From CAZOMR01 sp964580655 (GTDB lineage: Bacteria; RBG-13-61-14; CAZOMR01): a stretch of DNA of 5,967 nt. Under the pieces are notes generated by a model. That model saw only the letters and a program-made list of their open reading frames with translations, ran no database searches and was not told the DNA's origin. Shown here piece after piece: positions 1-5,780 of this stretch (its first letter is position 1; each line of letters opens with the position of its first letter). Position numbers and translations under genes: made by a program. The stretch covers positions 1 through 5,967 of the forward strand of contig CAZOMR010000205.1 in the NCBI GenBank assembly GCA_964580655.1. The letters are read 5' to 3'.

Positions 1-22
1 TTTATAGCTTTTAAGGCAAAGT

Positions 23-30
23 TCAAGTAA
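23..30 (+). repeat. Left target-site duplication TCAAGTAA
   Basis: This 8-bp sequence directly abuts the left terminal inverted repeat and is repeated exactly, in the same orientation, directly after the right one at 474-481. Exact abutment at both ends makes chance unlikely and defines the element borders. Confidence 0.78.
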
Positions 31-46
31 CTGGACATTCCCCGAA
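31..46 (+). repeat. Left terminal inverted repeat
   Basis: CTGGACATTCCCCGAA pairs with 458-473 over 15 of 16 positions. The single mismatch is the second base (T at the left end, A in the right-end complement). Confidence 0.78.
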
Positions 47-179
47 TTTTTGGGTTACAAATGCTACTCTGCGAAGCACGAGTAGGCTTGTCCGAGGAGA
101 GAGGAAATTAGTGCAGTCCCGATAGGCATTAAAGAGTGGCCACAGACCACGGCGAGGGGAGCGAACGGGGAATGGGTGC

Positions 180-334
180 GAAAAATCAACGACCAAGGTA
201 ATTGTCAAAAAGCACATGGCTAGACATTTTGTCAAGGTTCGCAGACCACCTTCGGTGGCGGCCTTTGGGCCGACCTTGACAAAATGACGCCATGTGCAAA
301 ATTAAAACCCCTCGTCTTTGGTCGTTGATTTTTC
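180..334. repeat. Large nested inverted repeat with branched tip in the centre of the mobile element
   Basis: Three arms nest inside one another. The outer 17-bp arms (180-196 and 318-334, GAAAAATCAACGACCAA and complement) are perfect. The middle 9-bp arms (212-220 GCACATGGC and 289-297 GCCATGTGC) are perfect. The inner 14-bp arms (225-238 CATTTTGTCAAGGT and 273-286) are perfect. Middle and inner arms are joined by only one mismatch, one extra pair and a 2-nt bulge, giving a nearly continuous stem of about 24 bp. The 34-nt tip (239-272) itself holds two small hairpins: CCACC-TTC-GGTGG at 246-258 and GGCC-TTTG-GGCC at 260-271. The result is a branched fold in single-stranded DNA or RNA, or a cruciform. 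The outer arms are separated from the middle arms by unequal loops (15 and 20 nt). Its function is not known from sequence alone. Confidence 0.85.
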
Positions 335-457
335 ATGATCCTTTATAGATCGCTGGCCAGCACAAGTTTCTCGACCATCCGCAATACCCTCCGGATTCCA
401 TTTGTGGGAATAAAAAAGCCCTCACTGTTATTAGACTTAGAGAAAATCAGGGGGATT

Positions 458-473
458 TTCGGGGAATGTCCTG
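458..473 (-). repeat. Right terminal inverted repeat
   Basis: Read on the minus strand this is CAGGACATTCCCCGAA, matching the left end at 15 of 16 bases. It is followed immediately by the second TCAAGTAA copy. Confidence 0.78.
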
Positions 474-481
474 TCAAGTAA
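474..481 (+). repeat. Right target-site duplication TCAAGTAA
   Basis: Exact copy of 23-30 directly outside the right terminal repeat. It also forms part of the left arm of a small inverted repeat (GTAAGGCT at 478-485 with AGCCTTAC at 503-510), so the element may have inserted at the edge of a pre-existing hairpin. Confidence 0.78.
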
Positions 482-510
482 GGCTGGCGAAAATCCAGGA
501 ATAGCCTTAC
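478..510. repeat. Small inverted repeat beside the element's right border
   Basis: GTAAGGCT (478-485) and AGCCTTAC (503-510) form a perfect 8-bp stem with a 17-nt loop. It lies downstream of the minus-strand operon, but no T-tract follows on that strand, so it does not qualify as a typical intrinsic terminator. It could slow Rho-dependent termination or be fortuitous. Confidence 0.4.
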
Positions 511-520
511 AGTCGCAGGG

Positions 521-613
521 TCAGCCGTTGAATCTCAGATAGAGGTAGGCTATAGCAAGGCCGAGGTATGCAAGGCAGGTGATGGAGATAAGACCGGAGC
601 GTGGCTCACAAGT
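521..613 (-). other. In-frame extension beyond the TAG stop of the 302-aa gene, encoding a transmembrane helix
   Basis: After the TAG at 616-614 the reading frame stays open for 30 codons to a TGA at 523-521. The predicted peptide begins TCEPRSG, continues as an uncharged helix-length stretch LISITCLAYLGLAIAYLYL, and ends RFNG. No ATG, GTG or TTG start lies in this frame after the TAG, so it is not an independent gene. It may be the original C-terminal membrane anchor cut off by a nonsense mutation, a product of stop readthrough, or chance. No separate gene is seen between 474 and 613. Confidence 0.4.
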
Positions 614-1522
614 CTAATACCCGGCGCAAAGTCCACTGCGTATGGTCTTGAACTCTTCGCCGTCATAAGAAAGGAGAACATGGCAGACCTCGGCCGCGTT
701 GCCTATTGTCCCGAATAGCTCGGCGTAGCCGTCTTTATCAAGGTCGAACACGGCCTTGAGCTCGAAGTTTCCCGGAAGCGGAAGCTGGCAAAAGTTGTTA
801 TTTTCGGGCCTGAGCAGGAATCCTGCGGTGGTGAATTCCTCAAGGTCAAAGTCCCCGCGTGGATGGTGCCAGAAGGACACGAAGTATTCTATATCATCAC
901 CTGGGTCAACTTGAGCGGGTGTCACGCGGATGCCCTGGATGTCCTCGCTCTGAAAATGTGATGTGCAGACCCGGATCAGCCTTTGTTTTAGCTTAGGCTC
1001 CACTGACCCGGGTTCAAGAGCCCTGATTTCTGATTCAGGGTTCAACTCAACCTTGTGGCGAAAGGCCACTGACCTGGCCCGGGTGAGCATGAGATCACAG
1101 CCCTTGATCTTTACCCTGGCGTTGGCGACAACGATGACCGATGAAGGAGAGTTGCCAAAATAGGCAAAGGATATAACCCTGGCAGGATATGTGTCTCCAT
1201 TTTGTGTGAGGATGGTAAAGGTCTGTTTGAGCTTGACCCCGGTTTCTCGCGTTATCCTCTGAATCGTTTTCTCGTCCTTGATGAACACGCGCTTGTTGAA
1301 TTCCACAGGCACCTGGCTTTTATCAAGTGTATTGATCATGCCGTAAGGATACCTTAGCTTGAGGTAATCAATGTCAAGGCAGATGGCCACCTCATCGCGC
1401 AAGTTAAGGCTAGCTTTTCCGAGAGGCTCCACGAAGAAGACATCCTCTTTTTCCAGCTTGAAGCCGAAGCCAGCAAGAATTAACAAGACTAGAAGGCACA
1501 AGCGAGCCCGTGTTATCCTCAT
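614..1522 (-). CDS. Exported hypothetical protein with a C-terminal FG-GAP-like Ca-binding loop (302 aa)
   Basis: I do not recognise this family. The chosen ATG (1522-1520) gives an N-terminus MRITRAR followed by the hydrophobic stretch LCLLVLLILAGFGF, which fits a Sec signal peptide or an N-terminal membrane anchor, so the protein probably acts in the periplasm or outside. The frame is open further upstream, but that part lies inside the preceding gene and is arginine-rich and unlike a real N-terminus. An alternative ATG at 1543 would add seven residues. The body looks like a beta-rich globular protein. Residues 260-269 (DLDKDGYAEL) match the D-x-D-x-D-G-x-x-E-L calcium loop of FG-GAP/VCBS repeats and are followed by the YDG-EF pattern common there. 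Six cysteines (48, 142, 186, 245, 280, 299) follow the signal region and could form disulfides. The gene starts 4 bp after the lipoprotein gene's stop, with only a weak ribosome binding site, which suggests translational coupling. It ends at TAG with an open frame continuing beyond. Confidence 0.75.
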   Translation of the reverse strand: MRITRARLCLLVLLILAGFGFKLEKEDVFFVEPLGKASLNLRDEVAICLDIDYLKLRYPYGMINTLDKSQVPVEFNKRVFIKDEKTIQRITRETGVKLKQTFTILTQNGDTYPARVISFAYFGNSPSSVIVVANARVKIKGCDLMLTRARSVAFRHKVELNPESEIRALEPGSVEPKLKQRLIRVCTSHFQSEDIQGIRVTPAQVDPGDDIEYFVSFWHHPRGDFDLEEFTTAGFLLRPENNNFCQLPLPGNFELKAVFDLDKDGYAELFGTIGNAAEVCHVLLSYDGEEFKTIRSGLCAGY

Positions 1523-1526
1523 ATCT

Positions 1527-2729
1527 CTATTCGGGAGCTCCATCCAGATATTCTTGCATCTCATTGGTAAGCAGATTCGTAACCATGTCCCCGGCCTTTT
1601 CAAGCGAGCGCGCGGCGGCCTGTTCCTTCCGGCTCTTTCCAGCCTTTGTGGCCTCCTCCCAATCAAAGGCAACATTGAAGAGCACCTTGCCTGTCCGGAC
1701 ATTGAGCATCTTTACATCAGCCCGGGACTTGTAAAAATAAAACATGTTTTTCCCGATCAGGGTCTTACTCGATAGCTTGGCCTCGACCTCGCCCACTATC
1801 AGGAAATATGCTCTGTCCCCGATCTGGTCCGCAAGGTATGCCGCAGGCGCCTTGAGTAATTCCATGTATGATATGTCCGCAAAGACATCGCCGGAATGGA
1901 TCGCGTTCAGGCCCAGCTCATTCAATCTCGTGACAATCTTGCCCTCCACAAGATCGCTCTTCGGGGATAAGGGGTTGATCTCGTATATCTTGATGAGGTA
2001 GCAAAGCCTGCTTTTGACCTCGTCTCTCCTGGCGCCGACCTGCCAGAGGCTTAATTCATCAGGAGACCCGGCAACAGGCACTTCCTCAATAACACTGAGC
2101 ACACTCGCCTTGGCCTCCGCCTCGGCAAGCACATCAAGAGAATGGTTTAACGCCCGGAGCGCATCGCGGAGCTCTTCCTTCTCAACAAAAGCCTCGGCCT
2201 CATTGTAATAGTGCTTGCCCTCTGAACAAAGCCTTGAAATCTCATCCCTCAAACCAGCCGCACTGCGTGGCCGGTCAAGAACCGCAAGCGTGTAATAGAC
2301 TTTCTCCCCGGAGTTATAATACCGCTCCACGAACTCCACGCCGGAAAGCTCTATTTCAACCCGGGACCGGACAAGGCTCTCGACCTCCTGAATGCCGTGC
2401 GTTTTAGACCCCTGGTCTGTATATTTCGACCTCTCTGCAACCCTGGTGCTGAGTTCCGAGTCAACCTTTACCTTGATCTGGCTCGCAAGGTTCACACGCG
2501 CGCTCTCATCAGCCGCCTTCCTGTCCTCATCCGGATTGCCCGTGTCCCTGGCTGAACCGATGCCCAGGAGGTATCTGGAGGATGGGTATTTGCTTGTCTC
2601 TCCAGTGCGAACCCACTTCGGGGCCTGCCCTGACTTCTCAGCCTCGCAACCAGCAAAAAACCACACCCCCAAAGACCCTGTAACCAAAACCAGAAAAAGG
2701 CATCTACTCCTGATCCTTCGGATTCTCAC
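1527..2729 (-). CDS. LPP20-family lipoprotein (400 aa)
   Basis: The start is GTG with AAGGAGG 4 nt upstream. The N-terminus is a lipoprotein signal: basic MRIRRIRSR, a hydrophobic stretch, then FAGC at 25-28, with C28 as the lipidated cysteine. Phe at -3 is slightly unusual for a lipobox, and E29 instead of Asp suggests no inner-membrane retention if Lol rules apply. Residues 36-153 resemble the LPP20 domain: P-x-W, then YLLGIGSA at 53-60, a helix with AADESARVNLASQIKVKV (72-89), and a final strand YYTLAVLDR. Residues 154-245 are mostly helical and charged (coiled-coil-like). Residues 246-396 contain AYFLIVGEVEA and a TGKVLF strand followed by a helix of the AAARSLEKAG type, which resembles the C-terminal fold of LpoB, CsgG or FlgT-like periplasmic proteins. 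That last comparison is by inspection only. Family members are outer-membrane lipoproteins, some involved in flagellar or envelope function. No flagellar gene is visible here, so the role stays open. It is first in a two-gene operon. Confidence 0.85.
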   Translation of the reverse strand: MRIRRIRSRCLFLVLVTGSLGVWFFAGCEAEKSGQAPKWVRTGETSKYPSSRYLLGIGSARDTGNPDEDRKAADESARVNLASQIKVKVDSELSTRVAERSKYTDQGSKTHGIQEVESLVRSRVEIELSGVEFVERYYNSGEKVYYTLAVLDRPRSAAGLRDEISRLCSEGKHYYNEAEAFVEKEELRDALRALNHSLDVLAEAEAKASVLSVIEEVPVAGSPDELSLWQVGARRDEVKSRLCYLIKIYEINPLSPKSDLVEGKIVTRLNELGLNAIHSGDVFADISYMELLKAPAAYLADQIGDRAYFLIVGEVEAKLSSKTLIGKNMFYFYKSRADVKMLNVRTGKVLFNVAFDWEEATKAGKSRKEQAAARSLEKAGDMVTNLLTNEMQEYLDGAPE

Positions 2730-2733
2730 CTCA

Positions 2734-2740
2734 CCTCCTT
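2734..2740 (-). promoter_or_regulatory. Ribosome binding site deciding the GTG start of the lipoprotein gene
   Basis: AAGGAGG on the minus strand lies 4 nt before the GTG at 2729. This strong Shine-Dalgarno match, directly followed by a lipoprotein signal peptide, supports the non-ATG start. Confidence 0.8.
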
Positions 2741-2752
2741 GAGTGTAGACAC

Positions 2753-2781
2753 ATGTTACCCGAAATACGCGATCGTTTCAA
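2753..2781 (-). promoter_or_regulatory. Candidate sigma70-type promoter for the lipoprotein operon
   Basis: On the minus strand TTGAAA (2781-2776) is followed by a 17-bp spacer and TAACAT (2758-2753). The -35 is one base from consensus and the -10 is two bases off. The start of transcription would lie near 2746, giving a leader of about 17 nt that just contains the ribosome binding site. Prediction from pattern only. Confidence 0.35.
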
Positions 2782-3038
2782 GCAGGTGGCAAACCGACCG
2801 TCTGATAGTTTTAAAAACCACCAAGGCTTAATCGGGCTTGAGACCTGAGGTTACAGGATATTGGCTACTGGATACCGTCCTGGTGACTTGGTGGTGGATA
2901 ATCCGGGTTAAGAAAAATTCCCTGAAATTTTTTCCAAAAAAAGCCAATTTCACCCTGGTCTTTACATAACCCGCTAATTTAATTGCGCTTTCCGTGAATT
3001 AAGCCAGATTTTCGAGAAAATTTTTGAGAATTTTGTTC

Positions 3039-3066
3039 TTGACAACACTATATATGGTGGTATTAT
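3039..3066 (+). promoter_or_regulatory. nrdJ promoter, sigma70-type
   Basis: A perfect TTGACA -35 (3039-3044) is separated by 16 bp from TATTAT (3061-3066), one base from the TATAAT consensus. An A/T-rich run just upstream (about 3014-3038) could act as an UP element. Transcription would begin near 3073, leaving a leader of about 50 nt. Confidence 0.75.
3045..3060 (+). promoter_or_regulatory. NrdR box 1, filling the -35/-10 spacer of the nrdJ promoter
   Basis: ACACTATATATGGTGG matches 14 of 16 positions of the NrdR consensus acaCwAtATaTwGtgt. NrdR is the ATP/dATP-sensing zinc-finger/ATP-cone repressor of ribonucleotide reductase genes. The box coincides base for base with the 16-bp spacer, so bound NrdR would block RNA polymerase. 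The nrdR gene itself is not in this window. Confidence 0.82.
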
Positions 3067-3074
3067 GGTTTTTG

Positions 3075-3090
3075 TTCCTAAATAATGTGG
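3075..3090 (+). promoter_or_regulatory. NrdR box 2, degenerate
   Basis: TTCCTAAATAATGTGG fits the 13-base core CwAtATaTwGtgt at 10 positions. It starts 30 bp after box 1, close to the roughly three helical turns usual for paired NrdR boxes, and covers the first transcribed bases. The weaker match is tolerable because NrdR binds such pairs cooperatively. Confidence 0.55.
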
Positions 3091-3110
3091 AAAGCATTGA
3101 TCTGAATTGG

Positions 3111-3116
3111 AAGGAG
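3111..3116 (+). promoter_or_regulatory. Ribosome binding site of nrdJ
   Basis: AAGGAG lies 9 nt before the ATG at 3126 and fixes this start over later in-frame ATGs such as the one at residue 22. Confidence 0.8.
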
Positions 3117-3125
3117 AAGGTATAA

Positions 3126-5708
3126 ATGAAGCCGTCTGAGAGCGTGATAAAAGATAAAAGCGAAAAGACCAGCTCGACAAAGGCTCAGATGCGAGCGAGA
3201 TTTCCGGGCTGGAATGAGGATCGTCTTGTCGAGGCCCTGGTTCGGGAGCAATCATTGAGCCTGGATGATGCCCGGCGGGTTATAACAGGAGTGAGGGAAG
3301 AGATTATTAACCAGAATATATCCGAGGTCTCGGAATCCCTTCTTAAGGAGTTGATTGATTCCAAGGTCAAGGAGTATAAACTTTCCGGAGCTTTGGCCGA
3401 GCCGCGGGAAGAAGACAGGTTCTTTGAAGACCCGGATGTGGAGATGTCTGAGAATACCCTCCGTGTTCTGGAGCGCCGTTATCTGAAAAAGGATGCCAGT
3501 GGCCAGCCCATGGAGAAGGCTCAACATCTCTTCCGCAGAGTGGCCAAAGAAATCGCAAAGATTGACAATATCTATGACCCTGATAAAGAGATCAAGCCCG
3601 TGGAAGATGAATTCTACGCGATGATGACCCGGTTCGAGTTCATGCCCAATTCTCCCACCTTGATGAATGCGGGAAGGGAATTGGGGCAACTTTCCGCCTG
3701 CTTTGTCCTTCCGGTGGAAGACAGCCTGGAGAGTATTTTCAGCGCAGTCAAGCATACCGCCCTGATCCATAAATCCGGCGGCGGGACAGGCTTCAGCTTT
3801 TCGCGAATCAGGCCCAGGGACGACATGGTCAGCACCAGCAGGGGCGTGGCCTCCGGGCCAATCTCATTCATGAAGGTATTTGATGCCACAACCGAGGAGA
3901 TAAAGCAGGGCGGAACAAGACGCGGCGCGAATATGGGGATTCTCTGGGTGGATCATCCGGACATAAAGGAATTCATCTGCTCTAAGGAAAAGGGTGATGA
4001 GCTTAATAATTTCAACATCTCGGTGGCTCTGACTGATAAATTCATGCAGGCACTTGAGAACAACGGAACATTTGAGACCGTCAATCCACGTAGCGGCGAG
4101 CCGGTGGAAACCCTCTCGGCCAAGGAAATCTTTGATATGATAATAGAACATGCCTGGAAAAACGGGGAACCCGGGATTATTTTTATTGACCGGATCAACC
4201 GCGATAACCCCACTCCGAATATAGGCAGGATAGAATCCACCAATCCCTGCGGGGAACAGCCTCTTCTGCCTTATGAATCCTGCAACCTCGGTTCTATCAA
4301 CCTGGCCAGGGTAACCGAGGACGGCAAGATCAACTGGGACAAACTGGGCCAGATCGTCCGTTCCAGCGTTCACTTCCTGGACAATGTCATTGACGCCAAT
4401 CGCTATCCCATAGATGATATAGCGGAAAAGACCTATGCAAACCGCAAGATAGGGCTGGGGGTGATGGGGTTTGCTGACATGCTCATTCAGCTTGGAATTC
4501 CTTATAATTCCGAAGAGGCGATCGAGACTGCAGAAGAGGTCATGCGCTTTATCAAGGAACAGGGGTATCAGGCCTCGGCTGAGCTCGCGAAAGACCGCGG
4601 CGCTTTTCCAAACTTCGAGGGCTCAATCCATGACAAGCCGGGCCAACCTCGGATCCGAAACGCTACCATCACCACCATAGCTCCGACAGGAACTATCTCC
4701 ATCATCTCAGGTTGCTCATCCGGCATCGAGCCCATCTTTGCCATCTCTTATATCCGCAATGTCATGGATAACGATGAATTAGCAGAGGTCAACCCACAAT
4801 TCGAGAGAACCGCCAGGGAGCGCGGCTTTTATTCTACGGAACTGATGAAGGAGATTGCACGGAAGGGCACTATCCAGGAAATCCTTGATATACCTGAAGA
4901 TATAAGGCGTGTCTTCGTAACGGCGCACGACATCACTCCCGAATGGCATATCCGGATGCAGGCCGCCTTTCAGAAGTATACGGATAATGCGGTATCCAAG
5001 ACTGTCAACTTTTCTGAAGGGGCCACTCAAGAAGACATCAAAAAGGTTTACCTGTTTGCTTACAAGCTCGGATGCAAGGGTGTTACCGTGTACCGGGACG
5101 GGTCCCGGGATGCCCAAGTGCTTAACATAGAAAAGGTGAACCGCCGAAAAGAGGAGGAGAAGCGCAAGGAAGCCGCGGCCCAGCATCAACTAAAGCCACG
5201 ACCCCGGCCCGATACAGTGCACGGAAGCACCAGCAAGGTCCCGACCGGATGCGGCCCCCTGTATGTCACCATCAACGAGGATGAGAATGGACAGCCTTTC
5301 GAGGTCTTCACCAACATGGGAAAGGCTGGCGGATGCGCCTCATCCCAGGCCGAGGCCATCTCCAGGCTCATCTCACTCGCTCTGCGAGCAGGCATCAAGA
5401 CCGAGGAAATAGTCAAACAGCTTAAGGGAATATCCTGTCCCATGGTAACATGGGGAGAAGACGGTGAAAAAATCCTCTCATGCGCTGACGCACTCGCTAA
5501 GACCATTGAAAAATATCACTCCTATAGAAAAGACGGGTCCACACAGGTCGAGGTCAAACCACCTGCCGGAACCATTGCACCCTCCGAAGCCCTGGTAGAG
5601 AAAACTGAAAAGGTCACGGTCGCGCTTTGCCCGGAATGCGGCGGCTCTGTTGAATACAAGGAAGGATGCCTCACCTGCCCTCTATGCGGCTATACCAGGT
5701 GCCTGTAA
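3126..5708 (+). CDS. nrdJ: Adenosylcobalamin-dependent (class II) ribonucleotide reductase, zinc-ribbon type (860 aa)
   Basis: Reduces ribonucleotides to deoxyribonucleotides in the cytoplasm, using a thiyl radical made by coenzyme B12, so needs no oxygen and no separate radical subunit. Residues about 25-90 look like a shortened, divergent ATP-cone without the usual N-terminal basic motif. The catalytic barrel covers about 100-665. It contains the redox cysteine C192 in SACFVLPV, the NPCGE motif at 373-377 with radical cysteine C375 and E377, the partner cysteine C386 (11 residues on, spacing as in the Thermotoga enzyme), and the phosphate-binding APTGTIS at 519-525. A charged linker (666-700) leads to a TSCPD domain (about 700-790), then a linker and a C-terminal zinc ribbon with C835, C838, C848, C851, C854 and C859, thought to shuttle electrons to the active site. 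All key residues are present and the frame is intact. Expression appears controlled by two upstream NrdR boxes. An MFS gene follows 72 bp downstream on the same strand. Confidence 0.97.
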   Translation: MKPSESVIKDKSEKTSSTKAQMRARFPGWNEDRLVEALVREQSLSLDDARRVITGVREEIINQNISEVSESLLKELIDSKVKEYKLSGALAEPREEDRFFEDPDVEMSENTLRVLERRYLKKDASGQPMEKAQHLFRRVAKEIAKIDNIYDPDKEIKPVEDEFYAMMTRFEFMPNSPTLMNAGRELGQLSACFVLPVEDSLESIFSAVKHTALIHKSGGGTGFSFSRIRPRDDMVSTSRGVASGPISFMKVFDATTEEIKQGGTRRGANMGILWVDHPDIKEFICSKEKGDELNNFNISVALTDKFMQALENNGTFETVNPRSGEPVETLSAKEIFDMIIEHAWKNGEPGIIFIDRINRDNPTPNIGRIESTNPCGEQPLLPYESCNLGSINLARVTEDGKINWDKLGQIVRSSVHFLDNVIDANRYPIDDIAEKTYANRKIGLGVMGFADMLIQLGIPYNSEEAIETAEEVMRFIKEQGYQASAELAKDRGAFPNFEGSIHDKPGQPRIRNATITTIAPTGTISIISGCSSGIEPIFAISYIRNVMDNDELAEVNPQFERTARERGFYSTELMKEIARKGTIQEILDIPEDIRRVFVTAHDITPEWHIRMQAAFQKYTDNAVSKTVNFSEGATQEDIKKVYLFAYKLGCKGVTVYRDGSRDAQVLNIEKVNRRKEEEKRKEAAAQHQLKPRPRPDTVHGSTSKVPTGCGPLYVTINEDENGQPFEVFTNMGKAGGCASSQAEAISRLISLALRAGIKTEEIVKQLKGISCPMVTWGEDGEKILSCADALAKTIEKYHSYRKDGSTQVEVKPPAGTIAPSEALVEKTEKVTVALCPECGGSVEYKEGCLTCPLCGYTRCL

Positions 5709-5720
5709 ACAAATTGAATA

Positions 5721-5749
5721 TTGAAGCTCTGGCCCCAAAATCTTTAAAT
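5721..5749 (+). promoter_or_regulatory. Weak candidate promoter between nrdJ and the MFS gene
   Basis: TTGAAG (5721-5726), a 17-bp spacer and TTAAAT (5744-5749) each match 4 of 6 consensus bases. No intrinsic terminator is visible after nrdJ, so read-through from nrdJ is an equal possibility. Confidence 0.2.
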
Positions 5750-5780
5750 CCTGATTTTCTGAACCGATGAATTAGAAATA

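Larger units (their letters stand above)
31..473. mobile_element. MITE-like non-autonomous element, 443 bp, with terminal inverted repeats and an 8-bp target duplication
   Basis: The left end (31-46) reads CTGGACATTCCCCGAA and the reverse complement of the right end (458-473) reads CAGGACATTCCCCGAA, a 15 of 16 match. The perfect direct repeat TCAAGTAA lies immediately outside both ends (23-30 and 474-481), as expected of a target-site duplication made by a DDE transposase. Nothing inside looks like a transposase: the only open frame of note is a 70-codon minus-strand one that crosses the end repeat and has no recognisable domain. The core (180-334) is a large nested inverted repeat almost exactly in the middle of the element. 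Families known to make 8-bp duplications include ISAs1, IS66, ISL3 and IS1595, but I cannot assign one from the ends alone. The element, or a solo remnant of one, would have to be moved in trans by a related transposase elsewhere in the genome. This stretch otherwise shows no gene. Confidence 0.78.
2730..3125. other. Divergent intergenic region between the lipoprotein operon and nrdJ
   Basis: No gene is supported here. It holds a candidate leftward promoter near 2753-2781 and a clear rightward promoter with NrdR boxes near 3039-3090. In between, 2911-3036 is rich in A- and T-tracts (for example T6-CC-A7 at 2928-2942), which can bend DNA. I looked for a cobalamin riboswitch, expected for some B12-dependent enzymes, and did not see the conserved B12-box sequence or a matching fold. 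Confidence 0.7.

Noticed and set aside
23..235. 70-codon minus-strand open frame in the left part of the element
   Set aside because: It crosses the left terminal repeat and part of the central palindrome, shows no domain and ends in the target duplication. It is best explained by the repeat sequence itself.
403..426. Possible leftward intrinsic terminator (GTGAGGGC followed by a T-run on the minus strand)
   Set aside because: The T-run falls inside the loop between weak, bulged arms, not after a stem, and the site lies inside the mobile element.
1..613. CRISPR array, tRNA or integron attC site in the repeat-rich left region
   Set aside because: There are no regularly spaced direct repeats, no cloverleaf with an acceptor end, and no attC core motifs. 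The repeats are one nested palindrome plus terminal repeats.
1523..1702. Upstream extension of the 302-aa protein by 60 codons
   Set aside because: It lies wholly inside the 3' end of the lipoprotein gene in another frame, is arginine-rich, and would bury the signal peptide that begins at the 1522 start.
963..2742. Plus-strand open frames opposite the lipoprotein operon
   Set aside because: They are antisense to two genes with good signal peptides and tight spacing, and none shows a domain or ribosome binding site worth keeping.
2911..2942. A/T-rich inverted repeat GAAAAATT/AATTTTTTC and the T6-CC-A7 run
   Set aside because: The stem is almost all A-T pairs with unequal arms and no transcript is expected to end here. 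It is kept only as a note on bent DNA.
2974..3255. 93-codon minus-strand open frame over the nrdJ promoter
   Set aside because: It overlaps the nrdJ promoter, the NrdR boxes and the start of nrdJ, has no domain, and is antisense to an unambiguous gene.
3252..5506. Several antisense open frames of 60-172 codons within nrdJ
   Set aside because: All are shadows of the intact, motif-complete nrdJ frame.
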